64,000 nucleotides of DNA from Acanthornis magna (Eukaryota > Chordata > Aves > Passeriformes > Acanthizidae). The notes under the pieces are model-generated. The model did no database searches and was not told the DNA's origin. It saw only the letters and a list, made by a program, of their open reading frames with translations. The translations under genes were made by a program, and so were the position numbers. Positions 23,928 through 35,870 of the stretch are shown piece by piece (the first letter of the stretch is position 1; each line of letters opens with the position of its first letter). Location of the stretch: contig JAWUZG010000084.1 of NCBI GenBank assembly GCA_036785705.1, positions 16,443,501 through 16,507,500 of the forward strand, written 5' to 3'.

Positions 23928-24150
23928 GTTTGTGGAGAACTGTTGCCTGTGGGGTGCACTCCCAGTGGAGAAGTTCACAGAGAACTGCTTCCCACGGGAG
24001 GGACCCCACACTGGTGCAGGGGAAGGACTCCTCTCCCCGAGCAGTGGCAGAAACAACCCAGGATAAACTGATCATGACCCCCACTGCCTGTCTCCCTGGG
24101 CTGCTGGATGGAGGAGGTAGAGCTGGGAACGAGGGAGGGATGCTATTCCT
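23928..24150. repeat. GC-rich avian-type interspersed repeat with internal dimer
   Basis: This GC-rich segment abuts the CR1 piece. It contains two similar units of roughly 45 bases in tandem, each with GAGAACTG and a GGGAGGGACCCC-like or GGGGTGCACTCCC-like core (about 23933-23975 and 23979-24022), then a unique part with CTGATCATGACCCCCACTGC. From memory, a highly similar sequence recurs in many bird genomes as an interspersed repeat, possibly of LTR type. I cannot name the family or its orientation from this window. No open frame with known motifs is present. Confidence 0.6.
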
Positions 24151-27100
24151 GTCATTTGTTACAGCAAAGTACCTAAGTTGGTGCGATCTTTCGTAAAGAC
24201 TACTGGACCCTCACTAACAAAAAGCCATGTAAACTCATTTCTACTAGATAATAGAAAACCAAATTAGATCTGGAGAAGCTAGGTTGAATTCATTAGCAAC
24301 AATTTTGAGCGGAAGATTCTTGAAAGGCAGATCATAAGCTGAAAACTATCACTGTATGTGTAAATGCAGGAGGCAAGGCCTCACTTTCCTGGATCAAACC
24401 TTTCTGCTGTCACAAATCCATTTATAATTCCTCCCAAGTGATAAAGTAGTTTCTGTTCTTTTCAGAGGGGAGGGCTTCAGACTCTCCACCGCAGCTACAG
24501 GTTACACAAAGATTTAACTCTCAGTAATGCAACACACGTGCAGATTGGTCTGTCCCCTGGCACCTGCCAAGCCTGGTGAAGCCTGGTGAAGTACGGTAGA
24601 AATTTATGAATTACAGCAGTGGATTCTCTGAACAGTTTTAATTAATGAATGTCAGGGAGCTGGAGGGAGCTCCCCAGCAACAAAAAGGAAGATATTCCCC
24701 AGACACATTTGACAGCCTAACCTGGTACACCACCAGCCAAAACATCTATAGTGAGCAAAGAAAAAATATTTCCCTGTTAAAATTATGTTTAATGCTTTTT
24801 TGGTGTCTCATGAGACATGGAAATAGATCCTTAAGAAAACTTTTGCATCAAAAATCCCATTTTCTTTTCTAGTGGTGTGACTTTCCATTGTTATTTTTCT
24901 TGCACTCTGCATATATTAAGGCACATTAAAAAAAGCAAAGCAAAGAAGCAAGGCAGCCTGTCAGATATTTCAATACATACCATGGGAAATGATTGGTTTA
25001 GGATGAGTGAAAAAAATCTGTTTCTTCAGCAAACTTAATTTTAGGACTGAGGACCAAGAAATGTGTGTATAGCATGTACATAAGATAAGTTTACTGGGCT
25101 CAAAAATACACCACATAGCTGGGCTTTTGGGACAGCAGAGAAACGTAGTGTTTTGATGCTTCATGGCTCAACTCTACCTTTTAACATGAAGGAAGAAGCA
25201 TTACAGTTACTCTGAGGGATGACAGATCTTTAGATTGCACATTCTCTTGGACTTCAGAAATGCTAGAAACAAAAACATCCATAGTTAAGGCTTCAGGGTA
25301 GGAAGAGAGTCTCCACAAACACAGCAGCTAAGCCTGGAAGGTGAGATGGAATGAACCCAATAAAACAAGATTATGTACATTTAAATATCCAACTATAGCT
25401 CTCCCTGTGAAACAACATTTTACTCTGCTAAATTGCTATACGGCTGAGAAGCTGGCATTTTCAGGGTTTTAATTCCTGTAAGGAATTTCTTGGAAAGCTA
25501 CTGTAAACATGTGATTTGTATTCTCTAAAAGGTCCACAGGAAAACAAGAAAATCCCTGTAAGATACAGCATCCAAATTCTCTCTCACACAAGATGGGAAT
25601 TGAAACTCAGCACAGTTTGAGACGCTCTGGAAATATATTCAGGAGTCTCTGTATGAACAGTCAGACAACAACAAAGGTTTATGCTCCCCTTCCCTGCCAG
25701 TTTTCTGCCATGCACTCCAGCATATCCCTGGAGCCTGAAAAGCTGACTTGCATAACAAAATCCTAACAGGAATTACCTTTTCAGTAGGTTTACCGTCTTG
25801 GGAGGTGATGTTTCTCCTCGTTTCCCAAACTACCCGTGGACCTTCTCATCCTACTAGCCCATTGGAGACTGTTCCACAGAGCTGCCTGGACCCCCCACAG
25901 CATCCACCCTGTGAAAGAAACACACATTGAGAAACTGTGATGCGGCAATTAAATCTTCTCAAGACGTAAACTGAAGACACTGGGAGAGAATAACTCAGGT
26001 AGACTAAAACGTGATCTCGAGGTGTCATTACACAATCTGAGAAATGAGGGAACTGTAGGATTACAGGGCCCCCTCAATGTACGTAGGTATGACAGAACTG
26101 CTGAAGGCACAGTTAATTTCAAGAAGACTTTTAAGGCACAAATATAAACAGAGATTTGAAAGGCAGCAATTAGTCAATAATGTGATCACCTAATCTTGCA
26201 GATGACAGCCTTGCCTTGCCTGTATCTTTGCATACTTGGCAGTAATAGGAAGGGTGTGGTTACTGCTGTGTTTCTGTAATGAGTAGCTTAATCATATACC
26301 ATACAGGGCATGGTGGTAGAAATTAGGTCTCTTCCTGTCATTAGAGACAGTGAAACACATCTGTGTACACCTCTGGAGGGCAAGGCATACCTTCCAGCTT
26401 TGGAAACTTCCTTCATCTAGAGTCTTACATGCACACCATGGTATAAATTTAAATTGGAAAAAAAGTTTAAAAATTAATTACTTTGATCAATATTTTTCAA
26501 GTGATAGCCTCTATATACCGCATCAAATTTCTGTATCAGTCAAAAAATAACGAAAGGTTAGAAACAATTATCATCCATAAAATTTTATAGCTTCAAAACA
26601 CAGATAGGAATGAGATATAAAATAGGCCTTTTTTCCAAATCTTTTAAAAACATTGCTCATTTACTAAAGAGAAATAAATTCTACTGTTTCTTGTTTATGA
26701 CAAAAGACAATTGAGTAAATCATGACTTCAGATAACCCATAAGTCACTGATTCTGTTTTTCAAAGACCTGCCTGCTTTCTATTCCTTTGGCCTCGGCTGC
26801 CTAGCAACCTCCACAGAGCTTTCTTAGTCTATACTAATTCTGGAGACTTTTCATTTATATATTTATTTATGGGAATGTCTATAAGGAGGATGCAGAAACA
26901 AAGAGCTTTTTGTTCCTGCCTTCCAACACTGGGTACCAAACATGCCACCTCAGCGTCTCAGCGAAGGACACAGACCTCGGTTTTGCAAAGAGAGGTACCT
27001 GCCTTCTTGACACTGCTTGGGAACTAAGCAAATCTCAGCTTCCATTAGACAAAAGCTCAGTCTCTGTAGGAAGCTACTGATGTAACAGGCACCAGTATTT

Positions 27101-29415
27101 CTTGCCCTCCCTGTAGATTTGATTCACTGATAAGTTTTTTCACCCTGAAATAGTAGGTGCTTATGTAAGGTTACGGTGCTCATGCAGCCTGGAGCTTTTA
27201 TTTGACATGAAGACAGTTTGTGCTACTGTTCTGGGTCACCAACAGTTCCAGTATCAGCCAGGCACTAGAGGGAAATGGAGATTAAAGCTGATTGCTGAGT
27301 CTGTGACTCAAAGCAGGACAATCTGGAAGGTTTGGATGAGGCTGCTTATTATAATAAGTAGTTTGAAACTGGATATGGACTGTCTTTCCCCAAGCCAGCC
27401 ATCAGCTTTCCATGGAAAAGCCTATTTCCTCAGGATTTTTTTTAAAATGTTTTTTCCCCCCTTCATTATAAGTGCAAAATTGAGAATGTCACAGAAAATA
27501 TCCCTATGCTACATTAAGAAAATACTCTCTTGCCAACTCTATTCAACCAGCACTTTGCAAGTACTTTATGCCCTAATCAATACAGCAATCTCCTCCAATC
27601 ACAAAGAAGTGGAAAAATAAAAAAAAAAAAGGAAGAAAAAGAGATGGTCAAATATGTGCCCTGAAGGGTATAACAAGCTCTCTCAAATGATGTGGCAAAG
27701 TCATGCCAAGTATTCATAGCTTGCATGGTGGAGAACTGGGGTTTGTGTCTCACTACTGCCAACCCTGAACTCAGATGGAAGAGCCTGCATTTACTTCTGG
27801 ATCAAACTGAAGCCTGAAATAACACAACAAATCAATATGCCTTAAGACATCTCAATATGCCTTAATCACTTCATTACATTTTTTTCTGATTACATTGACC
27901 TTTAGCAATGTTTTGTCCTTAAAGGACATGCATGGAATCTGTGACAGAACATAAATCTCAAACCAGATCTTCTAACGTCCACTCAATTTCTTACCAACCA
28001 AGCTATTTACATAAAGATTAGGTTGTTGTAATCTTGTAGGATTATGGAAGCATTTTTAAATCTTGGTGTTTACATATACTTTGGCATCAACAAAAATTTA
28101 CTCCAAATTCAATAGTAGGAAAAAAGTATATTAAAAAAACATCTCCTCAATATTGCAACAGGCAACAAAAAATATATGTTGGGTGGTATAGTGGTGTCCA
28201 ATGAAATAAAAAAAAGCAACATGAATGACAGAAATTATTTTAAAATCACCTCCTGGTTAAAGAGTAACATTTTGCAGAGCTACTTAAGAACAGTGAAAAT
28301 ATACATAGAAACTAAAACATGCAAAATGATTCAATAAACAGGAGGAAGAAAGTTCCTGGAAGAAAACAGAGGTCTGGGATTTCTTTTTTCCATTTGTGGG
28401 CTCACTATAAACAATTTTTTTAGTTCCTTTCCCTCTGTCATTCTACACAGTAATATAAGTTTGCAGTAAGCAGCAAATATCTCAATTTGTACTCATCTGA
28501 GTTATTGTAATACAAATAAATTCCAAATATAATTCAAAACTAAGCAGTTGCTTATTTAAAATGAGTTTCCATATGTATGTTCATTTTTCACAGAGCATGA
28601 TGATTATAGCCAAACTTGAGCATGTGGCGCTTCCTTCCCTTACAAAGTATGATCACAATTACATATGTTTTTAAATGTTAAGTCAAACTCTCTGAAAATA
28701 AACCTAATGAAGAATACCAGAAGTGCAGACTTACGAGTCTGTCACTTACTTTTGTGAGAAGTCTGCTTTTAATAAGTTCAAGAGCATGTAAATAAACAAT
28801 AGAAATATCTTTTTTCATGCATTTTTATTAAAAAAAATAAAAATAAAAAAAGAATAGGGTTTTCTACAGAGTGAATAAAATTGAACTGTGCCAAAGTGGC
28901 TGGCAAAGGAAATTCAACTAGAGAAAACAAAGTTCCTCAAGATATATAGAAAAATTAGTTGCAAGCAACCCCATCCAAAATTTCAGAGACAATAATTAGG
29001 TACTAAATCTACTACATTTACACTGGAAAACCTCACCTGACATGCACTTATGCTCACAAAAGAAGGGTATTCCAAAAAGACAGATCTCTTTTCCTGTTTT
29101 CTTTCTGTGTTTGTCAGAAGAGAGAGATGCAAAATGCCTTAGTTTTCTGGATATGGATTACAGAAAACTTATATGCTAAGGAGGGTTTGGAAAAAGATCA
29201 TTACAAAGGAAATTAAGCCTTAGTAGGAAAAAGAGAACAAGAAAATTATCGTCAATATGAAAGTATAATCTTTGCTTGAATAACTAACTCACCAAGGAGA
29301 ATTGCAAGAAACCTTTTGAAAACAATCAATAGTATTATTCCAACACACAGCTCCTCATTTCAATTGCACTGATTTTACGGCAGACTTATGGCAGTAACTG
29401 ATCAAAATTTGGTCT
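24151..29415. other. AT-rich non-coding stretch, nothing recognised
   Basis: No exon or repeat family is recognised. Small local duplications: GCCTGGTGAA twice in tandem (24571-24590), and a 14-base direct repeat, TCAATATGCCTTAA, at 27832-27845 and 27852-27865. An open frame of 137 codons (27207-27620, plus strand) ends in a 12-base A run (27619-27630). It has no recognisable domain and is within what chance allows. Confidence 0.55.
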
Positions 29416-29433
29416 AAAATATTTAAATATTTT
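29416..29433. repeat. Perfect 18-bp AT-only palindrome
   Basis: AAAATATTTAAATATTTT is fully self-complementary with no spacer. AT-only palindromes arise easily in AT-rich DNA, so no function is implied. Confidence 0.8.
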
Positions 29434-32400
29434 CCAACAATTCATTATGGCAATAAGTAAGAAAAACTCATTGAAGTTATAATCAGGCTTTAGTAGTTGT
29501 TCTCAAAGCAGCTATATTTTTATAGATTGCAAAGGGATAAGGAGAGCTGCAGTAAAAGGAAGATTTATCAAAGAAAGACTAAATACAGCAGCATATGCTA
29601 CCATGATGACATAGAGAAGAAAATAAATAAGCAGAAGAGAAAAAACAGTTACACAGTTCCTGCTATTTTTAATAAATATCACTAACAGGGTAGCATTCAA
29701 CTGCCAAAAGAAAGGAGGTTGTTATACTCTGTTACTATGTCTGGCCCTGAGTTGCCATTCCAGAAGAGCACCACTTTCTTGTAGATTCAATGCCTTATCT
29801 GCCTGCTCCTGAAGCCTTGGATATCCTAAGATGTGTGAAATAGCATTAGATTCTGTTATTTATGCATCTGAATCACTTGCAAGCTGTTAGTAAAAATGTG
29901 TGTGAGCTCTTAGTACTTTCATGTTAAGTAGCAAGAGTAAAATTAATAAAACAGAAAATCATAGTGTGCTATGCCCATATAAGACTTTGAACAGAGGGTA
30001 CAAACAGAAAATACTACTCCAGAAAGTTCCTTAAAGAAAAGTACCTGTATACAAATTCTTTACTAGCAGTAAATATGAAGAACTTGGAGTTAAATCTCAC
30101 CTCTGACTGCTGACTCATTGTGCAATAAAACAAGCTACTGGTGTTTTTTTGATGATTCGAAAAGGTGTTCTTACCAGCTTTCATTCCCTTCAGGTTTTGA
30201 CATATCCTGCCATTTCAGAGCTCTATTTTATTTCACATGCTTAACAGAATAGAACTTTTTTTAGTTCAGAATTGGCCAAACCTCCATAAACTTTGATTAT
30301 TTATGGTCACAACCACATTTTTTTCCTGATCTTTTAGCTTAGTTAAACTGCAAGTAAGGATTATTCTCCTGCATAAAACCTTTAATTTCTGTGTATACTG
30401 CACTTCTCCTTTTTCTTCTTTCAAGAATGCCAGATGGAAACAAACCAAAGAATAGTTGCATGTCTGGTATTTTTATGCTAATATTTTTATACTTCTGAAT
30501 TTGAGTTAAGCAGATGGGGATTAGGTAATTCCGCACAGCTATCTCTCCAAAACAAGTTCAGATAAGGTATAAATTCTAAATTCTGAAATAATTTTCTCAG
30601 CTTTTCCACGTGATCTGCTGCAGCAAAGATATTCACTCATACACTATTGGCTGGAAACGTTTTTGTACATCTAATCAATAAATGAGTTACTATGTGTTAA
30701 ACCAATCTTCTAGACTATTTGTCTTGCTCAGCCTAACTAATACAAAGCTGTGAGTGATTCATTTCAGAGCAGCAGTGCAGTGTGAAAACCAGACTGGTGT
30801 CTTTTGAACGTGAGTGTCTGTGTGTGCTTATAAACACAAAATGTCATTAAAAATATTTTCCCCTGACAATATTTCCCCCATTTTAAGATCGGTTCTATTG
30901 ACTCGGAATAATGGTCTCCAGATACTCATCTGACAAATGGCTGTTTAATTTATCTTTTACTATGAAAGATTTGACCTGCTTTGTTCATCTATAAATACAC
31001 ATTTTTGTGCAGTAGACACAAATATGCATTTGTTATAGCTTTCATCCCTGCTGTGTTTGTACAACACAGTGTGATATTCACAAACAGAAAGAAAAGAGAT
31101 TGAAGTGAAGAACATTTGATAGTGTTGCCTAGCATTTTAAATACAGCAAAATAAATAAATTAGTGTCCACTTCTTCAAGTGCTAAAGTCAGTATGGCTGA
31201 AATGAAAGAGTGGGCCAGTGAGAAAAAAAATCTTCATCTTAGGTGGAAAAACAATTCATGTTGTCAACAAAGCAATAGGATGAGTGCTACTGAATTCTAC
31301 TGAACTTCTAATTTTAAACTTATATTCACCATCCTTACTAGGGTATCTGATGTAGCTCCAGCTTAGCAATAATCATAAGGAATTTTGCCATTCTATAATG
31401 TAATATCATCAAAGGTGTCAGCGAGGATCTTTATCTCTACAAAAAAAGAAGATGACAGGCTTAAAAGTTCTAGAGCCACAGAAAAATTCAGAAAGCAATT
31501 TTGAGTTCCAGAGCTCTATTTTAATCACAGAAAGAAACAGGTCAATTTTTTTGAAAAGCAGCTAAAACCATTGTTTTCTCTTTTCAAAGCTAAAACTAAA
31601 ATCATCATCATCATGTAGTCTACCAACACAAAGCAAAGCAGTTAAAAATATCAATTGCTTTCTTATCTGCAAATTACTCATAAATTAACGAAGTATTTCC
31701 CTGATAATAACGATGTTTTCAAAAACTTTCCAAAAATAAATATAGCTAAAAGCATTTAAAACCTATAAATTAACAGATTGATTATGTGTGATTGGTCATA
31801 TAGGTCATATAGTACAATGCTCATGGTTCAGACTGGATGATCCAATTCTAACAGACAGAAACAGGCATGAAAAATCTTTGAACATCTTTGGGAAAAGAAA
31901 CTGAATCTTTAAACATGAAAAGGACATAAAAATCATTTCCTCTCCTTTAAAAATAAGATATTTTGGAAATTATCTTCAATTTAAAACTAGTTCTCTTCCC
32001 TCTGAAGAGTGAAAAGGGAATAGTCACCACATCTCTACCAGGAACATTTGCTTCCTTCCTGTTACATTGATTACCAAGATGTGAAAAATACTATCAGTTC
32101 CAGCTCAATACTCCAGTTCTCCAAAACTGTCAAAACCGTATTCATGCAAAAGAAGTATCCACACAAGCATAATGAAACAAACAGATAGAAAATAGCACAA
32201 ACATAACCACAGGCAGTGGTGCCCAGCTTATGATTCCTCAGTAAGATATATGAACACAACTTGTAAATTTTTCTCTCCATAACATGCAGTACCTGAATTG
32301 TCTATATTAATACCCTCTTTTTTGATTACAAAAAAGAGCTGTGATATTTGCAGAAATATCCTTTTCCCCCTTTTTTTAAAATTCTACACTTAAATATAGT

Positions 32401-32544
32401 GTTTTTTTAGATACAGTGCAATGCATGTGTAATAACCCATAACATTCTGTTTAACATAATTAAAAGTGTGGAGTACCCATACATCCTAGAGAAAAAGAAG
32501 GTTAGTTATTCAAAAGACCAGGAGCGCAAACTTCCTTCTTTTGC
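29434..32544. other. AT-rich non-coding stretch, nothing recognised
   Basis: No exon, RNA gene or repeat family is recognised. A small tandem GGTCATATA duplication lies near 31795-31812. Confidence 0.55.
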
Positions 32545-32612
32545 ATATAATCTAGTAGGTAAAGTACTTGCAAGGAAAGAGGGATACCCAGTTCAATTCC
32601 TGCTTCAGCTTG
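32545..32612 (+). pseudogene. tRNA-like remnant (possible tRNA pseudogene or SINE head)
   Basis: GTTCAATTCC at 32591-32600 fits the RNA polymerase III B-box / T-loop pattern GTTCRANTCC. About 30-40 bases upstream, AGTAGGTAAAGTACTTGCAA resembles a tRNA D-arm and A-box. The stems do not pair well enough for a functional tRNA: the left acceptor strand is not evident and the T-stem is weak. It lies just left of the 3' end of a minus-strand CR1 piece, which is the wrong side for the tRNA head of a CR1-tailed SINE inserted in that orientation. It may be a decayed tRNA pseudogene or a chance match. Confidence 0.3.
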
Positions 32613-32649
32613 GTGGGCAGAACTTCAGCCCTTCCAGAAAAAGTCTATT

Positions 32650-32960
32650 TCATAGCATTGTTAAGGCTGGAAAAGACCTCTATGATCACCAAGTCTAACC
32701 ATCAACAAGCACCACCACAATGTTCACCATTAAACCATGGCCTCAGGTGCCATATCCACATGTTTTTTGAACACTTTCAGGGATGGTGACTTAACCACTT
32801 CCCTGGGCAGCCTGGTTCAATGCTTGACAATCCCTCCATGAAGGAAATTTTCCTAATATCCAATCTAAACCTCTACTGGCACAACTTGAGGCTGTTTCCT
32901 CTCTTCCTGCCGCTTGCTACCTGTGAGAAGAGGCAAACCCCCACCTCATTACAACCTCTT
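32650..32960 (-). mobile_element. CR1 LINE 3'-end fragment, minus strand
   Basis: The plus strand reads TCATAGCATTGTTAAGGCTGG, then GACCTCTATGATCACCAAGT, CACTTTCAGGGATGGTGAC and CTGGGCAGCCTGGTTCAATG, followed by TTTTCCTAATATCCAATCTA. These are successive segments of the reverse-complemented CR1 3' region. The element is 5'-truncated near 32960 and retains its 3' end at the left edge, as expected for target-primed insertion. Divergence is moderate. The plus-strand open frames over it have no coding meaning. Confidence 0.93.
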
Positions 32961-33858
32961 TTCAGGTAGCTGTACACATGATAAGGTAGACCTCATGCAC
33001 CTGAAGCAGAGTTATGCTTGCAAGCTGCGTAAAATTCCTGGGGACAGAAGGAAAAGAAGGAACACACACGGGGGCGATCTGGATATTGAAGAATAGTACT
33101 GGGTTCTGATTCCTTTATTTGGCATTAATACTATAGGAACCAGACTATATAAAATGTACCAGCCCTTCAAGATCAGCAATCTGAAGATGGTCTGGAAATC
33201 AATTGTAGTCTTTGTAGTCTACCTTAAACGTTGTTCACAAGAGTATTACAAAGACCTTAATCTATGGATATTAGATACAATATATTGATTAGTATCTTGG
33301 AATACACCCCAGAAAACAACACGTTGTCCTTAACATCATACTCAAAAAATGAATACCTTTTGAACACAGCTCAAGAGATTTAAGCTCAATTAAATCTACA
33401 GCAGACAAAACTCCTGCATGCATTCTTGGTTGCCTAGTCATATTTCAAGAAGGATGAAGAGGAGACCTCACTGAGCCCTATCATATGTTCAGCCTTCTGA
33501 AAAGACTGCTACAAGTTTTACCTAAATGCTTATAGGCTATAAACTTCATCCGTTTTTTAATTTCTTTCTTGAATATTTATAACATTTTGCATGAAAGGCT
33601 ATTTTTATCCAAGACTAGGGAAAGTTAAAAAAGAAGAAAAAAATAATCACACCTTTTTTGACTGCAGTTGTCCAGGGCTGGACTGTACAGAACTTGGAGA
33701 AATTGTGCTGCAGAACTGCTTAACTTGTCAAGCAGCAGCACACATCCACCAGGGGACTCAGTTCAGGACACAAGGTATAAAACAAACACTGGACCATGTT
33801 TTACTTTTGTATTCAGTAACATATGGAAATACACAACAACTGTAGTGAACTCCGGAAT
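32961..33858. other. Non-coding stretch, nothing recognised
   Basis: Unique-looking sequence between a CR1 fragment and a purine tract. No exon is recognised. Confidence 0.5.
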
Positions 33859-33930
33859 GGGGAAAAAAAAAAAAAAAAGAAAAAAAAAAAAAAAAAAAGG
33901 AAAAAGGAAAAGGAAAAAAAAGAGTAAAAG
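33859..33930. repeat. Long pure purine tract (A-rich with G interruptions)
   Basis: About 65 consecutive purines: two long A runs separated by a single G, then GGAAAAA-type units. It can adopt triplex structure and is prone to slippage and assembly error. Lysine-rich translations over it are artefacts. Confidence 0.92.
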
Positions 33931-35509
33931 AACACAACTAGAAACAAATGGTTATGCAACTTTCCAAACATTTCAAATCACAAATTCAAATGACAATCTA
34001 CATGCAGGAAATTTCAGCAGTATCAATGTATTAAAGAAGGAACCTATGTTTTGCTAAAAAAACCCAAAACTTCTATACATTTGAAATTTCGTAACAAATT
34101 CTCACGATTTTCCCCCTTTCCTCAAATACTTTTCAGAAATAAAATTTAATCTTTGTCTGAAATCCAGTATAGTAAGTCCAACTTAAAACTTGAAAAGCAG
34201 ATATTGTACCTAGGTGATTAAACCCCATAAAAAAACCTACAAATGCAGCAAATTGTGCTGCTATCAGACTTCAGAAATTGGAGTTCAGATACCATCATAT
34301 TTGTGACGCGTCTTTGTTTAAGACTGGTTTTAGTGGTTTAGAGAAATATTAAATTTTAAATTCTCTCATGAAGAATTTCAGACCTCCTCTTCACAGATCA
34401 TTCTCCACATTTTCCTTGATTTCCTCAGCCTGTGGCCCAAATCTCATATATGAGTCCAGCACCCAAGCTCCAGACACAATCACATGGAGAGAGTGATTCC
34501 AACCTATCCAGCTCTCCAGCTATTCTCTTGTCAGGGGTTACATATTATTATCTCCAAAGTCTGCTTTTTCTTAAATTCAAATCATGCAATACAGTCATGA
34601 GGTGAAAACTCACATTTTGTTGACTTGTTAATTAAAAAAGTAGATGGAATACTGGAAACACATATTGCTAAACTTTTTTTTGTTGTTTCTGTCAAAAAGT
34701 TTAACACAATTTGTGAGAGCTTGGAAATGCTAGCTGTTGCATTTTTACTCATATTTATTCATTAGAAAAGTCAAAATTAAGCAAAGAAAATTGGCATATA
34801 GTTCTGAAAGCCAGTTCTAGAATGAGATGGAAACTTGCAAGCCCCTTAATTTCTATGCTAAAAGAATAATCAGTGCAGAGAAAGAATACCTAATTTACAA
34901 ACATTCATTCAATTCTTTGCTTATCAGCTAAGGTAGTCAAGAGAAATGTCATTATACAAAACTGATGTTTGCTTCAGTAGCAGAGGGAATGAGAACAGAA
35001 CACTTTATAAACACCTCCAAGGAATTGATAAGGGATGCTGCAGTTATCGGCATCAGAGGCATAGACAAGCTTCTCACCCGTTGTTAATGCCACAAGCTAC
35101 CCAATCACTCCATCTATAATGGCACCCACAGGAAAATATCTGGGACCATTCTCTGCAGACTTCCAAAACACACAGCACTGAGCATTTCCTCCTCCTCAAT
35201 ATATATTGTAAAAGAGTTTCTAAGGAGCTATCAAATTAATTTATACACTCGTAATTCAGTGGATTCCTGACTGCTGGCTTCTTTCAATGGGTTAGAGTTG
35301 CTAGTACCTAGAAAATTTATTTTACTTCAGGTGAAAGAGTTCTCTGTCTGTGTAAAAGGAGAATGCAAATTCTACGTTGTATCTTATTAAGTTCCAGATG
35401 GCCACAGACAGCAGCACAGTGACAAACACAACCTTCCTGAGTAATCACAAATAAGCTAAAAAGTACAGCATACCTGGACTGTTACCTTGACTGACTTTCT
35501 GTGTGTGAA
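33931..35509. other. AT-rich non-coding stretch, nothing recognised
   Basis: No exon, RNA gene or repeat family is recognised. Confidence 0.55.
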
Positions 35510-35870
35510 TTAATTTTTTTAGAAATGAATTAATTGCTGAGCCAGCTCATGGCTTTATTGCTTTTCTGAATCACACACAGAGCTAATGGTTCGGATTCCC
35601 ATCCTAAGAAATACGCATAGCACAGGAAGATTTTGCTGTACTGCAGCCACGGCAGGGCTATTTAAGCAAATGAAAATGTCTCCTTAAGAGCGGGTTTCTT
35701 TCTGTGCTTGTTCGCTTCAGAGAGAAATAGAGCTAATGCTCCGCTCCTATGAGTGCTTTATGCATTCTGACAAACCAAACGAGGTTTGTCAGGAGAGGCT
35801 CTAGGCAGCATGGAACTGCTGCAATTTTACATCTCATTGATTACCGCAATGGGAATTGAAAATGGTTCTC
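35510..35870. promoter_or_regulatory. Candidate enhancer / conserved non-coding element
   Basis: A compact block free of low complexity, with several CpGs and clustered developmental-type motifs: paired AATTAAT sites (35508-35533), CTATTTAAG near 35660, AAATGAAAATG, GAGCTAATG twice (35580 and 35730 regions), and TTGATTACCGCAATGGG near 35839. It includes a perfect hairpin, TGACAAACC (35768-35776) with GGTTTGTCA (35783-35791). TGACA/TGTCA ends match TALE-homeodomain (Meis-type) cores. The call rests on motif density; conservation has not been tested. Confidence 0.33.

Noticed and set aside
31790..31870. GACTGGATGATCC resembling the CR1 3' region
   Set aside because: Only about a dozen bases match and the flanks do not, so it is too short to call.
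33668..34057. 129-codon frame with a lysine-rich middle
   Set aside because: It is produced by translating the purine tract at 33859-33930.
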